DNA of 64,000 nt, from NCBI GenBank assembly GCA_002720865.1, contig PBIO01000019.1:42402-106401 (forward strand), given 5' to 3'. Positions 48,956 to 57,500 of the stretch are shown in pieces. Source of the stretch: Halobacteriovorax sp. Its GTDB lineage: Bacteria; Bdellovibrionota; Bacteriovoracia; Bacteriovoracales; Bacteriovoracaceae. The position numbers were made by a program, and so were the translations under genes. The notes beneath the pieces are model-generated. The model searched no databases and was not told where the DNA came from. It was given only the letters and a program-made list of their open reading frames with translations. The first letter of the stretch is position 1; each line of letters starts with the position of its first letter.

Positions 48956-50170
48956 ATGATGGCCACACTAAAGAGCTTCTTGCTCGTTTTAACATTTGCT
49001 CTAACATCTTATGCAAATGCAGGAACGGTAGAGGCATTTTCAAAAAGATTTGAGTTAGTAAAAAAAGAAGGAAAACTTGTAGCGATAAGAGACAGGAGTC
49101 TAAGCTTTAAGTTTTCGATCAAGCCCTATCTAAAGTTTATTAAAGAAACATTATTAGAAGAGCAAAGAATCATGGCCTCTAAGGAAGATTATGCGGCAGA
49201 ACTAGAAGAGCTTTTTGCTGAAGAATTTTATGAAAAAGGTGATCGAAATAATCAAAATATTCGTTACCTAGTTCGTTCAATGGAAGAGTTAAAGTCCATA
49301 GATGTAGAAAAGGTTTTTAATGATCCTGGTTTTAAAGAAGTTGTCACTAAGTTTGAGAAGAAACTTGGTGAGGCGATGCTTTCTTTAGATCCTAGAGTCG
49401 TCGCGAGATTAGACAATCCAACTTTCTTTTATAAAAGAACGGTAGGTTATCAAGCCGTTAAGTGGGCCTTAAATTTTGCGAAAAGCAAGCTCTCTAGTGT
49501 TCCAATTTTAAACACGGCTTCTTATATTATCGTGAGAGTTGAAAAGCTAATTCGTGAAAGACGTCTGTTTCATCAAAATATGATGATGCATTACTTTGAA
49601 AATTATAGTGAAGATAAACTTGGAATGACTCACGAGGAAGTAAACCTAACTTGGTCTTCTATATATGAATCAAGAATTCCTTGGTACGCCTTTTGGGAAT
49701 CAACGGCAGCAAAAGAAAACTGGATGAAGTATGGAGTTACGAAGTTTTTTGCTGGAGTTAGAACGGCTAACAACAGATTTAGACAGCATCAAAGTAATTA
49801 CTCAAGAGTAGGAAGAAGGTTTAATTTTGCTTTTAGAGGAGCGACTTATAAGGATCAAGATGTCATCGTAAATATGGTTGATTCGCAAAACCAATTTAAT
49901 ATGAAACCGGCGATCGCCTACTATGTTCACAACCCTTCAAAAATCAAAAGAACAAGAGTTGTGCTACAGCTTGCTGGACTAGGTATTAGCTTTGTACCTA
50001 TCCCGGGGTTTATTAAGAACATAGCTTCAAACTACTTTAAGTCTTTTTATGAAACTCAAAAGATTACAGAGGGAGCTCTTTATGGATACTTTGAGTCCAA
50101 TGGAGCTAAAGAGGATATGGCGGTTTTAAGAGAGCAGTATCTTAATCCATTCGATAATCTTAAGCTCTAA
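48956..50170 (+). CDS. Secreted protein of unknown function
   Basis: A 404-residue protein starting at ATG 48956 with an ideal AAGGAGGA site. Signal peptide ATLKSFLLVLTFALTSYANA. The mature protein is helical and basic, with a longer hydrophobic helical stretch (YHVHN... region near GLGISFVPIPGF, about residue 350) that could insert in a membrane. Two regions are strikingly rich in Arg and Asn (TANNRFRQHQSNYSRVGRR). No catalytic motif is visible. The downstream terminator at 50197 makes it the end of a unit. Confidence 0.78.
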   Translation: MMATLKSFLLVLTFALTSYANAGTVEAFSKRFELVKKEGKLVAIRDRSLSFKFSIKPYLKFIKETLLEEQRIMASKEDYAAELEELFAEEFYEKGDRNNQNIRYLVRSMEELKSIDVEKVFNDPGFKEVVTKFEKKLGEAMLSLDPRVVARLDNPTFFYKRTVGYQAVKWALNFAKSKLSSVPILNTASYIIVRVEKLIRERRLFHQNMMMHYFENYSEDKLGMTHEEVNLTWSSIYESRIPWYAFWESTAAKENWMKYGVTKFFAGVRTANNRFRQHQSNYSRVGRRFNFAFRGATYKDQDVIVNMVDSQNQFNMKPAIAYYVHNPSKIKRTRVVLQLAGLGISFVPIPGFIKNIASNYFKSFYETQKITEGALYGYFESNGAKEDMAVLREQYLNPFDNLKL

Positions 50171-50196
50171 ATCCTTGATTTAATTTAAAATAATCT

Positions 50197-50228
50197 AAGG
50201 CGACTTTAATAAGTCGCCTTTTTTTTTG
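50197..50228 (+). terminator. Rho-independent terminator
   Basis: AAGGCGACTT and AAGTCGCCTT form a 10-bp perfect stem with a TAAT loop, followed by eight T residues. Confidence 0.97.
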
Positions 50229-50253
50229 GTTTTTAAGATGCTAGCCTAATTTT

Positions 50254-50649
50254 ATGAAAAGTACTTTCTTATTGATTTTAATTTTCGCTTCCTCTGGTCT
50301 CTTTGCAAAGAGTCTCAATCTAGAGGTTTCTTCAACTATTAAATCTAATAAACAAGTTGAAAATATAAACTCTAAACTTAGAGTTGAGTTAAATAAAGAA
50401 TTTACTCTTCCTAGTAAGAAGTCGAAAATTCTGATGAGAGTAGAAGAGCTAAAAGGCCTCTCTAGAGGTCCCGGAGGAGAGAGACCTGTACTTGTTAGCG
50501 CTGAGATTTATCATATCTACAAAGGCGAAAAAGAGCTTGTAAGTAAACCCCATATCATTACTCACCTTGGTAAAGAGGCTAGCTTTTCGACTACAGATTA
50601 TGAAGGACGAGAGGTCAAACTTACTGTTAAACCTCTCTTAATAGAGTAA
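50254..50649 (+). CDS. Small secreted protein of unknown function
   Basis: A 131-residue protein with a signal peptide (MKSTFLLILIFASSGLFA). The mature part is short and strand-rich, with two clear strand pairs (LNLEVSSTIKSN and KILMRVEELKGLS) and an ending ATDYEGREVKLTVKPLLIE-like sequence. It resembles small periplasmic beta proteins but no family is recognised. It has no clear Shine-Dalgarno, and the gap to the upstream terminator is only 25 nt, so its promoter must overlap that terminator. The RNA at 50690-50830 follows. Confidence 0.7.
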   Translation: MKSTFLLILIFASSGLFAKSLNLEVSSTIKSNKQVENINSKLRVELNKEFTLPSKKSKILMRVEELKGLSRGPGGERPVLVSAEIYHIYKGEKELVSKPHIITHLGKEASFSTTDYEGREVKLTVKPLLIE

Positions 50650-50689
50650 TCATTTCAAGGGTTCTTTGAGTAAACTTACATCCGTGTTA

Positions 50690-50830
50690 GAACCTTCTCG
50701 GTTTAGAAAATCAAAAATTATCAGTTGAGGGCGATTATCTTGAAAAAGATAATCGGTGGTTTAGATTCGTAAGAATCGATTTCTCCTAGTTGGCATAGGG
50801 CCGTCTATTCGCGAGATAGGCGGTCCTTTT
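50690..50830 (+). ncRNA. Candidate small RNA with three hairpins and terminator
   Basis: In the 262-nt gap after the gene at 50254-50649 lie three clean hairpins: CGATTATCTT/AAGATAATCG (50732-50755) with a GAAA loop, GATTC/GAATC (50764-50777) with a GTAA loop, and a 12-bp stem from 50797 to 50827 with two T-G pairs that ends in TTTT. The last is a terminator. A smaller AACC/GGTT hairpin lies near 50692. Two GNRA-type loops close together favour a folded RNA. No coding frame fits. I found no known riboswitch core. Confidence 0.6.
50797..50830 (+). terminator. Terminator of the candidate RNA
   Basis: The stem starts AGGGCCGTCTAT and ends ATAGGCGGTCCT, with two T-G pairs and a 7-nt loop, then TTTT. 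It lies 80 nt before the receiver gene and ends the RNA or the upstream gene's transcript. Confidence 0.75.
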
Positions 50831-50899
50831 ATACCTGACATTAACGCCTTAAAATTACTAAAAACTAAATAAATTCTTTTAATTTATTTAATTTCAAAA

Positions 50900-50905
50900 T
50901 AGAAT
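50900..50905 (+). promoter_or_regulatory. -10 element of a probable leaderless gene
   Basis: TAGAAT ends 6 nt before the ATG at 50912 and there is no Shine-Dalgarno. A -35 is weak (TTTTAA at 50877-50882, 17-nt spacing). Confidence 0.4.
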
Positions 50906-50911
50906 ATTCCC

Positions 50912-51289
50912 ATGGCTGAAATACTAGTAATTGATGATGAAAGTGATATCACAGAAGTAATACAACTCTATTTAGAGGAGTCGAACCACCAGTTAAAATG
51001 CTTTAGTAGTGCTACTGAAGGATTGGAATGGTCCAAGACTAATGAGGTCGACCTGCTAATAACTGATATCTTAATGCCGGATGGGATAAATGGGTTAGAG
51101 CTCATCGCCGATATAAGAGAATTCAGGCCAAATGTGAAAATCTTGGCTATTAGTGGTGGCGGTGAGAGCGGTGGAATTGTAAAGGCCATGGCCCTTGAAA
51201 CTGCTATTGAGCTTGGTGCCGAAAATGCACTTTCTAAGCCGTTTACTAAAGACGAACTTGTAAGAAGAGTAGATAAGCTCCTAAAATGA
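50912..51289 (+). CDS. Single-domain response regulator (CheY-like)
   Basis: A 125-residue receiver domain alone. Conserved residues are the acidic pair in VIDDESD, the phosphoacceptor aspartate in LLITDILMPDG, the Ser/Thr switch in ILAISGGGE, and the lysine in ALSKPF. It has no output domain, so it acts by protein contacts, as CheY does in motility or as a shuttle in a phosphorelay. Its kinase is not beside it. The start appears leaderless. It is followed by a secreted protein gene with its own ribosome site. Confidence 0.93.
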   Translation: MAEILVIDDESDITEVIQLYLEESNHQLKCFSSATEGLEWSKTNEVDLLITDILMPDGINGLELIADIREFRPNVKILAISGGGESGGIVKAMALETAIELGAENALSKPFTKDELVRRVDKLLK

Positions 51290-51390
51290 TGCTTTAACTG
51301 CTGTCAGACTTTACCTTTTAACAATATAAAATTTCTCAGAGCTCTTGTTCTCCATCTCTTTGTCAGGTAAGGGAGAGTTAGGAGAAATTT

Positions 51391-52116
51391 ATGAAGGTCT
51401 TATTAAGTATTCTTTTTTTATTGGCATCAAGTAGTTTGTTCGCAAATGACCTCCTCGATTTAGCCGATGGAAAGAAGCCCCTATGTAGCTCTGCGTTTGT
51501 TCGTCTTTCTCCAAAACCAATTCCTTGCATTCCAGACCTAAATGATGACGGTCTTTTTGATATTCCTTCTCTTGAGTTAGATCTAGAAGATTTAGAAAAG
51601 ATTTTCGAAGGGGCTGAATCTAGTGGTGGGAGAGTGATTGGACCAATGAATACTCCTAGAACTAACGGAATGCCAGTTACGCCATACCCTGTATATTTGA
51701 AGTGTGAAGCTAGACTATTACTTGACGGTGGAAAGAAGGTTAGCTTTCTTAGTAAGCAAAGTTTTGGATTAAATTCAAGGAATCATACGAGGCTTCTCTA
51801 TACAGACCAATGGACCCACGGGATTACTGAGCTAAGTACACTTTATCCAGAAAACTGGGTTCGAGTACCTGTGACTCCAAAAGTAGAATTTAAAAACTAT
51901 AGTGTAAGGCTTGGATACAATTCATTTTCTACTAAGGCGACTCTCTCAGTATGTGAAGCTAACTTAAAGACTGCCGGCGGGGAGACCGTTGCGGCCTGTA
52001 GTGAGGTAGAGTTTAATCGTTATGCCTATCAAGCTAACCTGAGATTAAATACACTTGTTATTAAAGAGTTAGTAAAGATAAAGAAGACTTTAAATATTAG
52101 CTGTCAGATTCGTTAA
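51391..52116 (+). CDS. Secreted protein of unknown function
   Basis: A 241-residue protein with a signal peptide (MKVLLSILFLLASSSLFA) and an AGGAGAAA ribosome site. Four cysteines form two likely pairs (CSSAFVR...CIPD, and later CEARLL...CEANL, CSEVEF). An acidic segment, ELDLEDLEKIFEGAE, follows the first cysteine pair. No family is recognised. Its end overlaps the TIGR02147-type gene by 20 nt in convergent orientation. TATAAA at about 51326 could be its -10. Confidence 0.78.
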   Translation: MKVLLSILFLLASSSLFANDLLDLADGKKPLCSSAFVRLSPKPIPCIPDLNDDGLFDIPSLELDLEDLEKIFEGAESSGGRVIGPMNTPRTNGMPVTPYPVYLKCEARLLLDGGKKVSFLSKQSFGLNSRNHTRLLYTDQWTHGITELSTLYPENWVRVPVTPKVEFKNYSVRLGYNSFSTKATLSVCEANLKTAGGETVAACSEVEFNRYAYQANLRLNTLVIKELVKIKKTLNISCQIR

Positions 52117-52921
52117 TTCCAAAAAAATCCATTGTCAGTACCTGGAGCCTCTCTTCCTTAGAGGCTCTAATAATGACTCTGCACTCTTCAATAGCCTTGA
52201 TTAATATCTCTTTTATTTTTGGAACATCCCCATGACTCATAGAAAGAGCATTTGAATAGTGAAGATCATTTGGATCATTTTTATCAATGGAAGTTATAGC
52301 TTGGTTTCTCCAGTTAGTATGATGCCTTCTTATCTGAACACTGTTTTTATCTAAATGAATTCGCGTAAGTCCAATTTCATATTTTCCAGCTTTTTGAACG
52401 GCCAGTCCGTTGGCTTCTAAGAAAGTTATAATTTCTTGTATTTGTTTAAGAGGAAGTCTTAGGTGTTTAGAGATTGCCTTAGGGGTTTGAAAGGCGGGAA
52501 TCGATAAAAGTATATGAACAGCAGCGTAGTACCATGCTGAGTAGTAAATATGTTGGTTCGAATCATCAAGAGAATCTTTTATGTTTAACCTTTCTTTTAA
52601 GTTTGAGCGCCTCTCTATTATTTCCTTCATTTCTTCGTGAAAAAAAAATTCTAATTCTTTATTACCAGCTCTTTGGTATTGAATAAGTAGTAGGAAGAAT
52701 TTGGACTCTTCTTTATTATGTTCCCAAAACTTGTTGAGCTTGATGGCCTGCTCAAGAGAGAAGTGAACATGCTGGTTTAGAACCTGACTAATAAATGCTG
52801 TTTGGCAGCCTAGGAAAGTCGCCATACTTCGCTTTATTCCCCTACCTTTATTGGGAGAGCCTAAAATTTTTTCATTGATATATGGCTTATAATCCACATA
52901 GTCGAAAACAGTTTTTTTCAT
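52097..52921 (-). CDS. TIGR02147-type (DUF4423) regulator
   Basis: A 274-residue protein matching the TIGR02147 family, which is widespread in Bdellovibrio-like bacteria and Fibrobacter. The start VFDYVDYKPYINEKIL is the usual F-DY-DYR opening; a helix-turn-helix-like segment (MATFLGCQTAFISQVLNQ) follows. The C-terminal half is a DUF4423-like region with LRLPLKQIQEIITFLEANGL, a winged-helix-like pattern. These proteins are thought to be transcription regulators, but the ligand is not known. It is divergent from the secreted protein gene at 53074 and may control it. No Shine-Dalgarno is obvious before its ATG. Confidence 0.85.
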   Translation of the reverse strand: MKKTVFDYVDYKPYINEKILGSPNKGRGIKRSMATFLGCQTAFISQVLNQHVHFSLEQAIKLNKFWEHNKEESKFFLLLIQYQRAGNKELEFFFHEEMKEIIERRSNLKERLNIKDSLDDSNQHIYYSAWYYAAVHILLSIPAFQTPKAISKHLRLPLKQIQEIITFLEANGLAVQKAGKYEIGLTRIHLDKNSVQIRRHHTNWRNQAITSIDKNDPNDLHYSNALSMSHGDVPKIKEILIKAIEECRVIIRASKEERLQVLTMDFFGINESDS

Positions 52922-53073
52922 TTAAATTCAGTACCTTATGGTCTTATGTTAATGATTTACTTAACTAATTGTATATAAATTAATTAAAAAAATCTATTTA
53001 AAAATGTCTCTGCGCGCTATTTAAATCTCGAACACAACACAGGGTTACACCCTTAACTAACTCGGAGAGAGAT

Positions 53074-53637
53074 ATGAAAAAAATTTTATTACTAACACTT
53101 GGTTTAATGTTTTCAGCGAATGTTTTTTCTAAAGACTTAGCTCAATTTAGATTTGCGATGAGAAGCTCAGATGGAGCTCAAGTTTCAACTTTTCATCATA
53201 TGGTTGCAACAATTTCAGATGAAGCAGTTCTTTCTGTAGAAATCAATTCATCAACTGGAAACTTTCCTTTCTTTCTTCCTGAAGATGGAACAATCCAAAG
53301 AACTTTTTCTAAAACTTTAAATAAGCATGTTTTTAATTTAATCAAAGGTGACATTATTCGTTTGTCTCAAGCGGAAATTGAAAAGAGAACTAATCAGATT
53401 GTTTGTATGATGATGCCAGGACCTACAATGTCGAATAATCATCTTTCTGTTTTAAGAGGCTATGACTGGAATTCACAAGTTTTCACTGGGGAAATGGAGC
53501 TAGTTGATGGTCCAAAAGGATGTTGGGTTAGAAACTCTACGTACCCAAAAAATGAGTATGACAGAGCAACTGCAACTAACCTAAAGGCATTAATTAGAGC
53601 GCTTACTCTTGATAACTTTGGTGAAGAACTAGAATAA
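53074..53637 (+). CDS. Secreted protein of unknown function
   Basis: A 187-residue protein with a signal peptide (LLTLGLMFSANVFS). The mature part is strand-rich, with two cysteines far apart (IVCMMMPGP and GCWVRNS) that may form one disulfide. The ribosome site GGAGAG lies in the leader TTAACTAACTCGGAGAGAG, which nearly repeats before the next gene. It is divergent from the TIGR02147-type regulator. No function can be assigned. It and the gene at 53696 may be in one transcription unit or form a pair of related secreted effectors. Confidence 0.8.
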   Translation: MKKILLLTLGLMFSANVFSKDLAQFRFAMRSSDGAQVSTFHHMVATISDEAVLSVEINSSTGNFPFFLPEDGTIQRTFSKTLNKHVFNLIKGDIIRLSQAEIEKRTNQIVCMMMPGPTMSNNHLSVLRGYDWNSQVFTGEMELVDGPKGCWVRNSTYPKNEYDRATATNLKALIRALTLDNFGEELE

Positions 53638-53695
53638 TAAATATTACTAAATTTTAAACTAACTAACTCGAAAGAGAATTAAAATGGAGATTAAA

Positions 53696-54094
53696 ATGAA
53701 AAAAATTATTGCAATTGTTTGTTTACTTGGAAGTTTTTCAGTAATGGCCAATGAAAGAGGAAATGTTAAATTTCACACTTGTGAAGCAGGGGACATGAAC
53801 ACTCTTCAGGCAGCTACCGTAAGAGGTAACCAAGCAGTTTTAGAATTAGTAAAAAAAGATGTAATAGGAAATGAAGCTTCTTGCATGGTGAAAAAACCAA
53901 GGTTCTTTCACCCAGCGGTTTGCGGAACAAGTATTTCTCAAATTGATACTTATATTATTAACACGAAAACTGAAGCTACTTATACAATTGTCGTAGACCA
54001 TAGCTATAGAAGTTGTTTACGTTACAGAATTATTCCGATGATCAAGTCTTTAAAGTTTGAGCCAACTCCACGAGTGATTCCTTTTTCAAACTAA
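53696..54094 (+). CDS. Small secreted protein of unknown function
   Basis: A 132-residue protein with a signal peptide (MKKIIAIVCLLGSFSVMA). ATG 53696 is chosen for its GGAG at 6 nt; ATG 53684, 12 nt upstream, is also possible and has AAAGAG. The mature part has four cysteines (FHTCEAGD, ASCMVKKP, AVCGTS, SYRSCLRY), likely two disulfides, and a basic C-terminus. It sits in the same leader context as the gene before it and shares a 16-nt AACTAACTCG-type leader. Function unknown. Confidence 0.75.
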   Translation: MKKIIAIVCLLGSFSVMANERGNVKFHTCEAGDMNTLQAATVRGNQAVLELVKKDVIGNEASCMVKKPRFFHPAVCGTSISQIDTYIINTKTEATYTIVVDHSYRSCLRYRIIPMIKSLKFEPTPRVIPFSN

Positions 54095-54103
54095 TTTCAT
54101 CTT

Positions 54104-54134
54104 GGGCCTTCTTTATGAGGGCCCTTGTCTTTTT
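54104..54134 (+). terminator. Probable terminator
   Basis: GGGCC (54104-54108) pairs with GGCCC (54120-54124), extended by one G-T and one A-T pair, then a T-rich TTGTCTTTTT. The tail is interrupted, so it is weaker than others here. Confidence 0.65.
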
Positions 54135-54138
54135 AAGT

Positions 54139-54167
54139 GGTTAAGAAAAAAAATATTACTCTTAACC
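54139..54167. repeat. Inverted repeat in the leader of the giant gene region
   Basis: GGTTAAGA (54139-54146) and TCTTAACC (54160-54167) are perfect 8-bp arms with a 13-nt A-rich spacer, directly after the terminator. It could be a regulator site or a stabilising hairpin. Confidence 0.35.
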
Positions 54168-54475
54168 TACCTACTTTCAGGCTTTTAACGTTAGTTCTTA
54201 AATTTTTTTAATTTTGTTTAGAATTCTTCATATTTTCTCATCTTTATTTTGCCCCTACGGATTTTCAGGAACTTATGCTCGATGTGTCAATTTGCCGACC
54301 TTTGCATTAAATATATCTCTTTTATGGGTCAATTTTTCCTCAAATTTCACCAATATTTTCAGATATTTATCTAAGCCTCTTAAAAGACACAGTTCTTATA
54401 AAGTTAAGTGGAGCTAACTGCCCGCAATCGCGACGCAGAGGGTCTAAAAAGTACAATAGTAACTAATCAAAATCA
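54168..54475. other. Gene-free leader region of the giant gene
   Basis: This stretch of about 300 nt holds no convincing coding frame. A 67-codon frame at 54214-54417 starts at TTG and has no ribosome site. The 3' part from about 54395 has more G+C and includes GCTAAC (54413-54418) and, at 54432-54447, the 16-nt sequence GACGCAGAGGGTCTAA, which partly matches the core of the c-di-GMP-I riboswitch (see findings). Confidence 0.5.
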
Positions 54476-54503
54476 TTGAAAAACCCGATAGGGAATTTAT
54501 AGC
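54476..54503 (+). promoter_or_regulatory. Candidate promoter of the giant gene
   Basis: TTGAAA (54476-54481), a 16-nt spacer and TATAGC (54498-54503) point to a start near 54510, almost at the ATG pair at 54514/54517. A six-codon frame (54507-54527) overlaps it. If this promoter is the real one, the sequence before it is not transcribed. Confidence 0.4.
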
Positions 54504-54513
54504 GCTATGAAAG

Positions 54514-57500
54514 ATGATGATATTTAAACTGAAAAAACACATTCTCCTAGCTTTGATTTCTGTGAGTACACTCGTACTTCATGGCTGTGGTGCGAGTGGT
54601 GTTGGTTCAGCTGGTTTCGTTGAAGAAAAAACTCCACGCTTAAGATTTGCAACAGCATCTGGTCCCGACAAGATTTTTGAACCTTGGGGCGAAGTGCTGA
54701 TTGGTTTTGTAGACACCAGAACTTTTACGATCACAAATATTGGTGATGAGACGGCCGTAAATATTGTTGGAAACATCACAGACTCTCAGGGACTTTTTGT
54801 TCCAGAGTTTTATTATGCTGGAACGGCCGGTGTGAACAATGGGGTAGGTACTTATCCTGGTGTTGGTGGAACTTGTGGTTCTTCACTTGGGCCTGGCGCT
54901 AGCTGTACTGTACTTATTAGTTTTAGGCCCCTTGTTTCTGGAGAAAAGTCTGAGCAAGTCAATATTACTTTTAGCGGCGGCATTCATAACTACACAGGCT
55001 CCGTTGGACTGACTGGTGAAGGGGCCAGACCGGCGAACGTGATAATTAGAAAATCTTATCAGCTGGCAAGACCAAATAATTCAGCAGATCAGATTGTCAC
55101 TCCCCACGAAGATATTCCAGGAGAGATGTTACCGCTTACAGGTGAGACGGCCTCGCAGCCTATTGTTCCACTTCGCGTGACGCCAACTTATGACGACCCT
55201 TACTTTCCAGGTCTTGGTGCGCCGGATACAAGTTTTACAAGTGTTACTCATACTCTTCCCATCGATTTTGGTCAGACCGCAAACGGTGGTTGGAAAGATT
55301 TTGTTTTAGAAGTTATTAACTACGGCGATAAGACGGCCGAGGGGATTCAGATCTTTGGTCTTGGTATGAACGGTGCCACGGACTTTACGATTGTAAACGA
55401 TAGTCTCACCACCTGTGATGATTTATACAGTATGCCTCTTGCTCTGCCGGCGACTTATACTGGCGCGGCCGATGCTCCCTTTGATGCTGTTACAAACGAC
55501 AACAATAAAAACATGGATGACATGCCAGAGATGGCCAGCTGTACAATTCATGTGCGCTATAATCCGGATCTAACTCAAGGGGACTCAACTCTTAACACGG
55601 ATCAGATTGGATTTAGTTTTTATAACGGCTTTAGAGTTGTTGGGGATCCAAGTCTTAGTGCAGCTCAAAGAACACTGACTCCACTTTTTGATCATCCGAA
55701 CCACTACACATTACGTGGTACTGGTATGGACTGGGCCTATCTCGTTCTTGATGAAGACGGCGATGTTTATGACACCGACGGGGACCTTCATGACTACGGA
55801 ACTTTTGCTAACGGTTCAACTCGTGGAACAAATGGTTTCACCATGAAAAACTTTGGTGCAGCAAATGCCGTTAGTGTTTCTGATAGTGGTGGCTCTCCTC
55901 ACTTTACTGTAACTGGTAGAACCGGGGCCGGTTGTGCTGGTCCGGCGACGACACCAACAGTTAATGCTTCGACTGTTCATGGTACACCGACAACTTGTGA
56001 TCTTGATGTTCAGTTTACGCCGACGGCTCTTGGAGCTCCATTAACGGCAACTCTTCAACTTGATTATGAGTTCACAGCGGGGACGACTATTTCAAGTTTA
56101 ACGGGACCAGGAACTCCTCCGCCGTACACAAGTACTTCGGATACGAATACTCTTCCACTTCTTATGCCAAACTATCCGGTCAATGACGTGCAAGGGACTT
56201 CAGTAACTCCAGCAAATCTTGCCATAGCTCCAAGCCCACTAACTTGGACTCATTCTACGGCGGCCTATGGAAGTGACCTTTTAAGAAATGGTGTCTTCTA
56301 TCAAACTTTTACTGTAACAAACTCTGGTGAGTATCAAGCGCTAACTTTAAATGATCTTGCGCCAATTGCTGCTCCCTTTATTTATGCCGATGCGGGAATC
56401 TTTCCTGGCCGCGGTGATGATGGAACGGCCACACTTGCGGCAAGTCCAGTGGATGCCGTGACAAATGCAAACGGAACATGTGGTACGACAATTTCAGGAT
56501 CAAGCACATGTACAATCGTCGTTCAGTATCGACCGACCACTTATGCATCAACTTCTATTTCTGAAACTTTAAACTTTGATTATGATAATGGAACAGGAAA
56601 TGTTGGTAACCAAACAACTCTTCCTCAAGTTGATATCACAACAACCGTAAGACAACCGGAACTTGCTCTTTTAGTTCCAGCTGATCTTGGAAACGACGCT
56701 CCTGATACGAGAGATGTTTGGATTAACCAAGATAATGAAACGGCCTTTCCTATTAGCGGAACTTGCTGGCCTGATACAGTTATCGGTGCGGGAACTGATG
56801 ATGTTCAAATTAATGTACGAGATCGTCTTGGTGCTACCAAATCTTTTAGCGCAAATTGTACGGCCGGAACTTATTCAACAACGATTGATTTAAGTCCAAA
56901 CTGCTCGCTTGGTCCAGGTCTTCCGGCCGGATGTATGCAGGACTCGGCCCTTGATGCTAGTTATGATGCGCTTTATGACTTTAATATTATCGTAAGCCAT
57001 GTGGATGAGCTTGGTAACACTCCAGGTGAAAACCCAATTGGCGGAGTTAACGGAATTCAGCTTAGAAAAGATGTTGGTATCCCAAGTGTTGTAAGTGCTT
57101 CGGCAACAGCGGTGCTTGCTAACCCTCATGGAGTTGAGCAGTACAATGCCGGAAAAGAAATTGATATCTTAGTTAAGTGGGATGAAAAAGTTTATGTAAG
57201 TGGAACACCAACGATCACTTTAGAAAATCAGACGGGAACAAATCCAGTAGTAAGTTACTCAAGTGGTTCTGGAACTGCGATTTTAACTTTTAGATATACA
57301 GTTGCAGCAGGTGAGAACTCAACAGACTTAGAATACGTGGCCACAAACTCTCTTACTTATAATGGGGGAACGGTTCAGGATCAGGCCGGAAACGACGGGA
57401 TCCCAACTCTTCCAACAATTGGCGGTGGTAATTCAATCTCGGATAATGGAACAATTATAATTGATACGGTAACTCCAACGGTTGCCAGTGTTAATGCAGT

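Noticed and set aside
54214..54417. 67-codon frame before the giant gene
   Set aside because: It starts at TTG with no ribosome site, uses codons unlike neighbours and lies in an AT-rich leader after a terminator.
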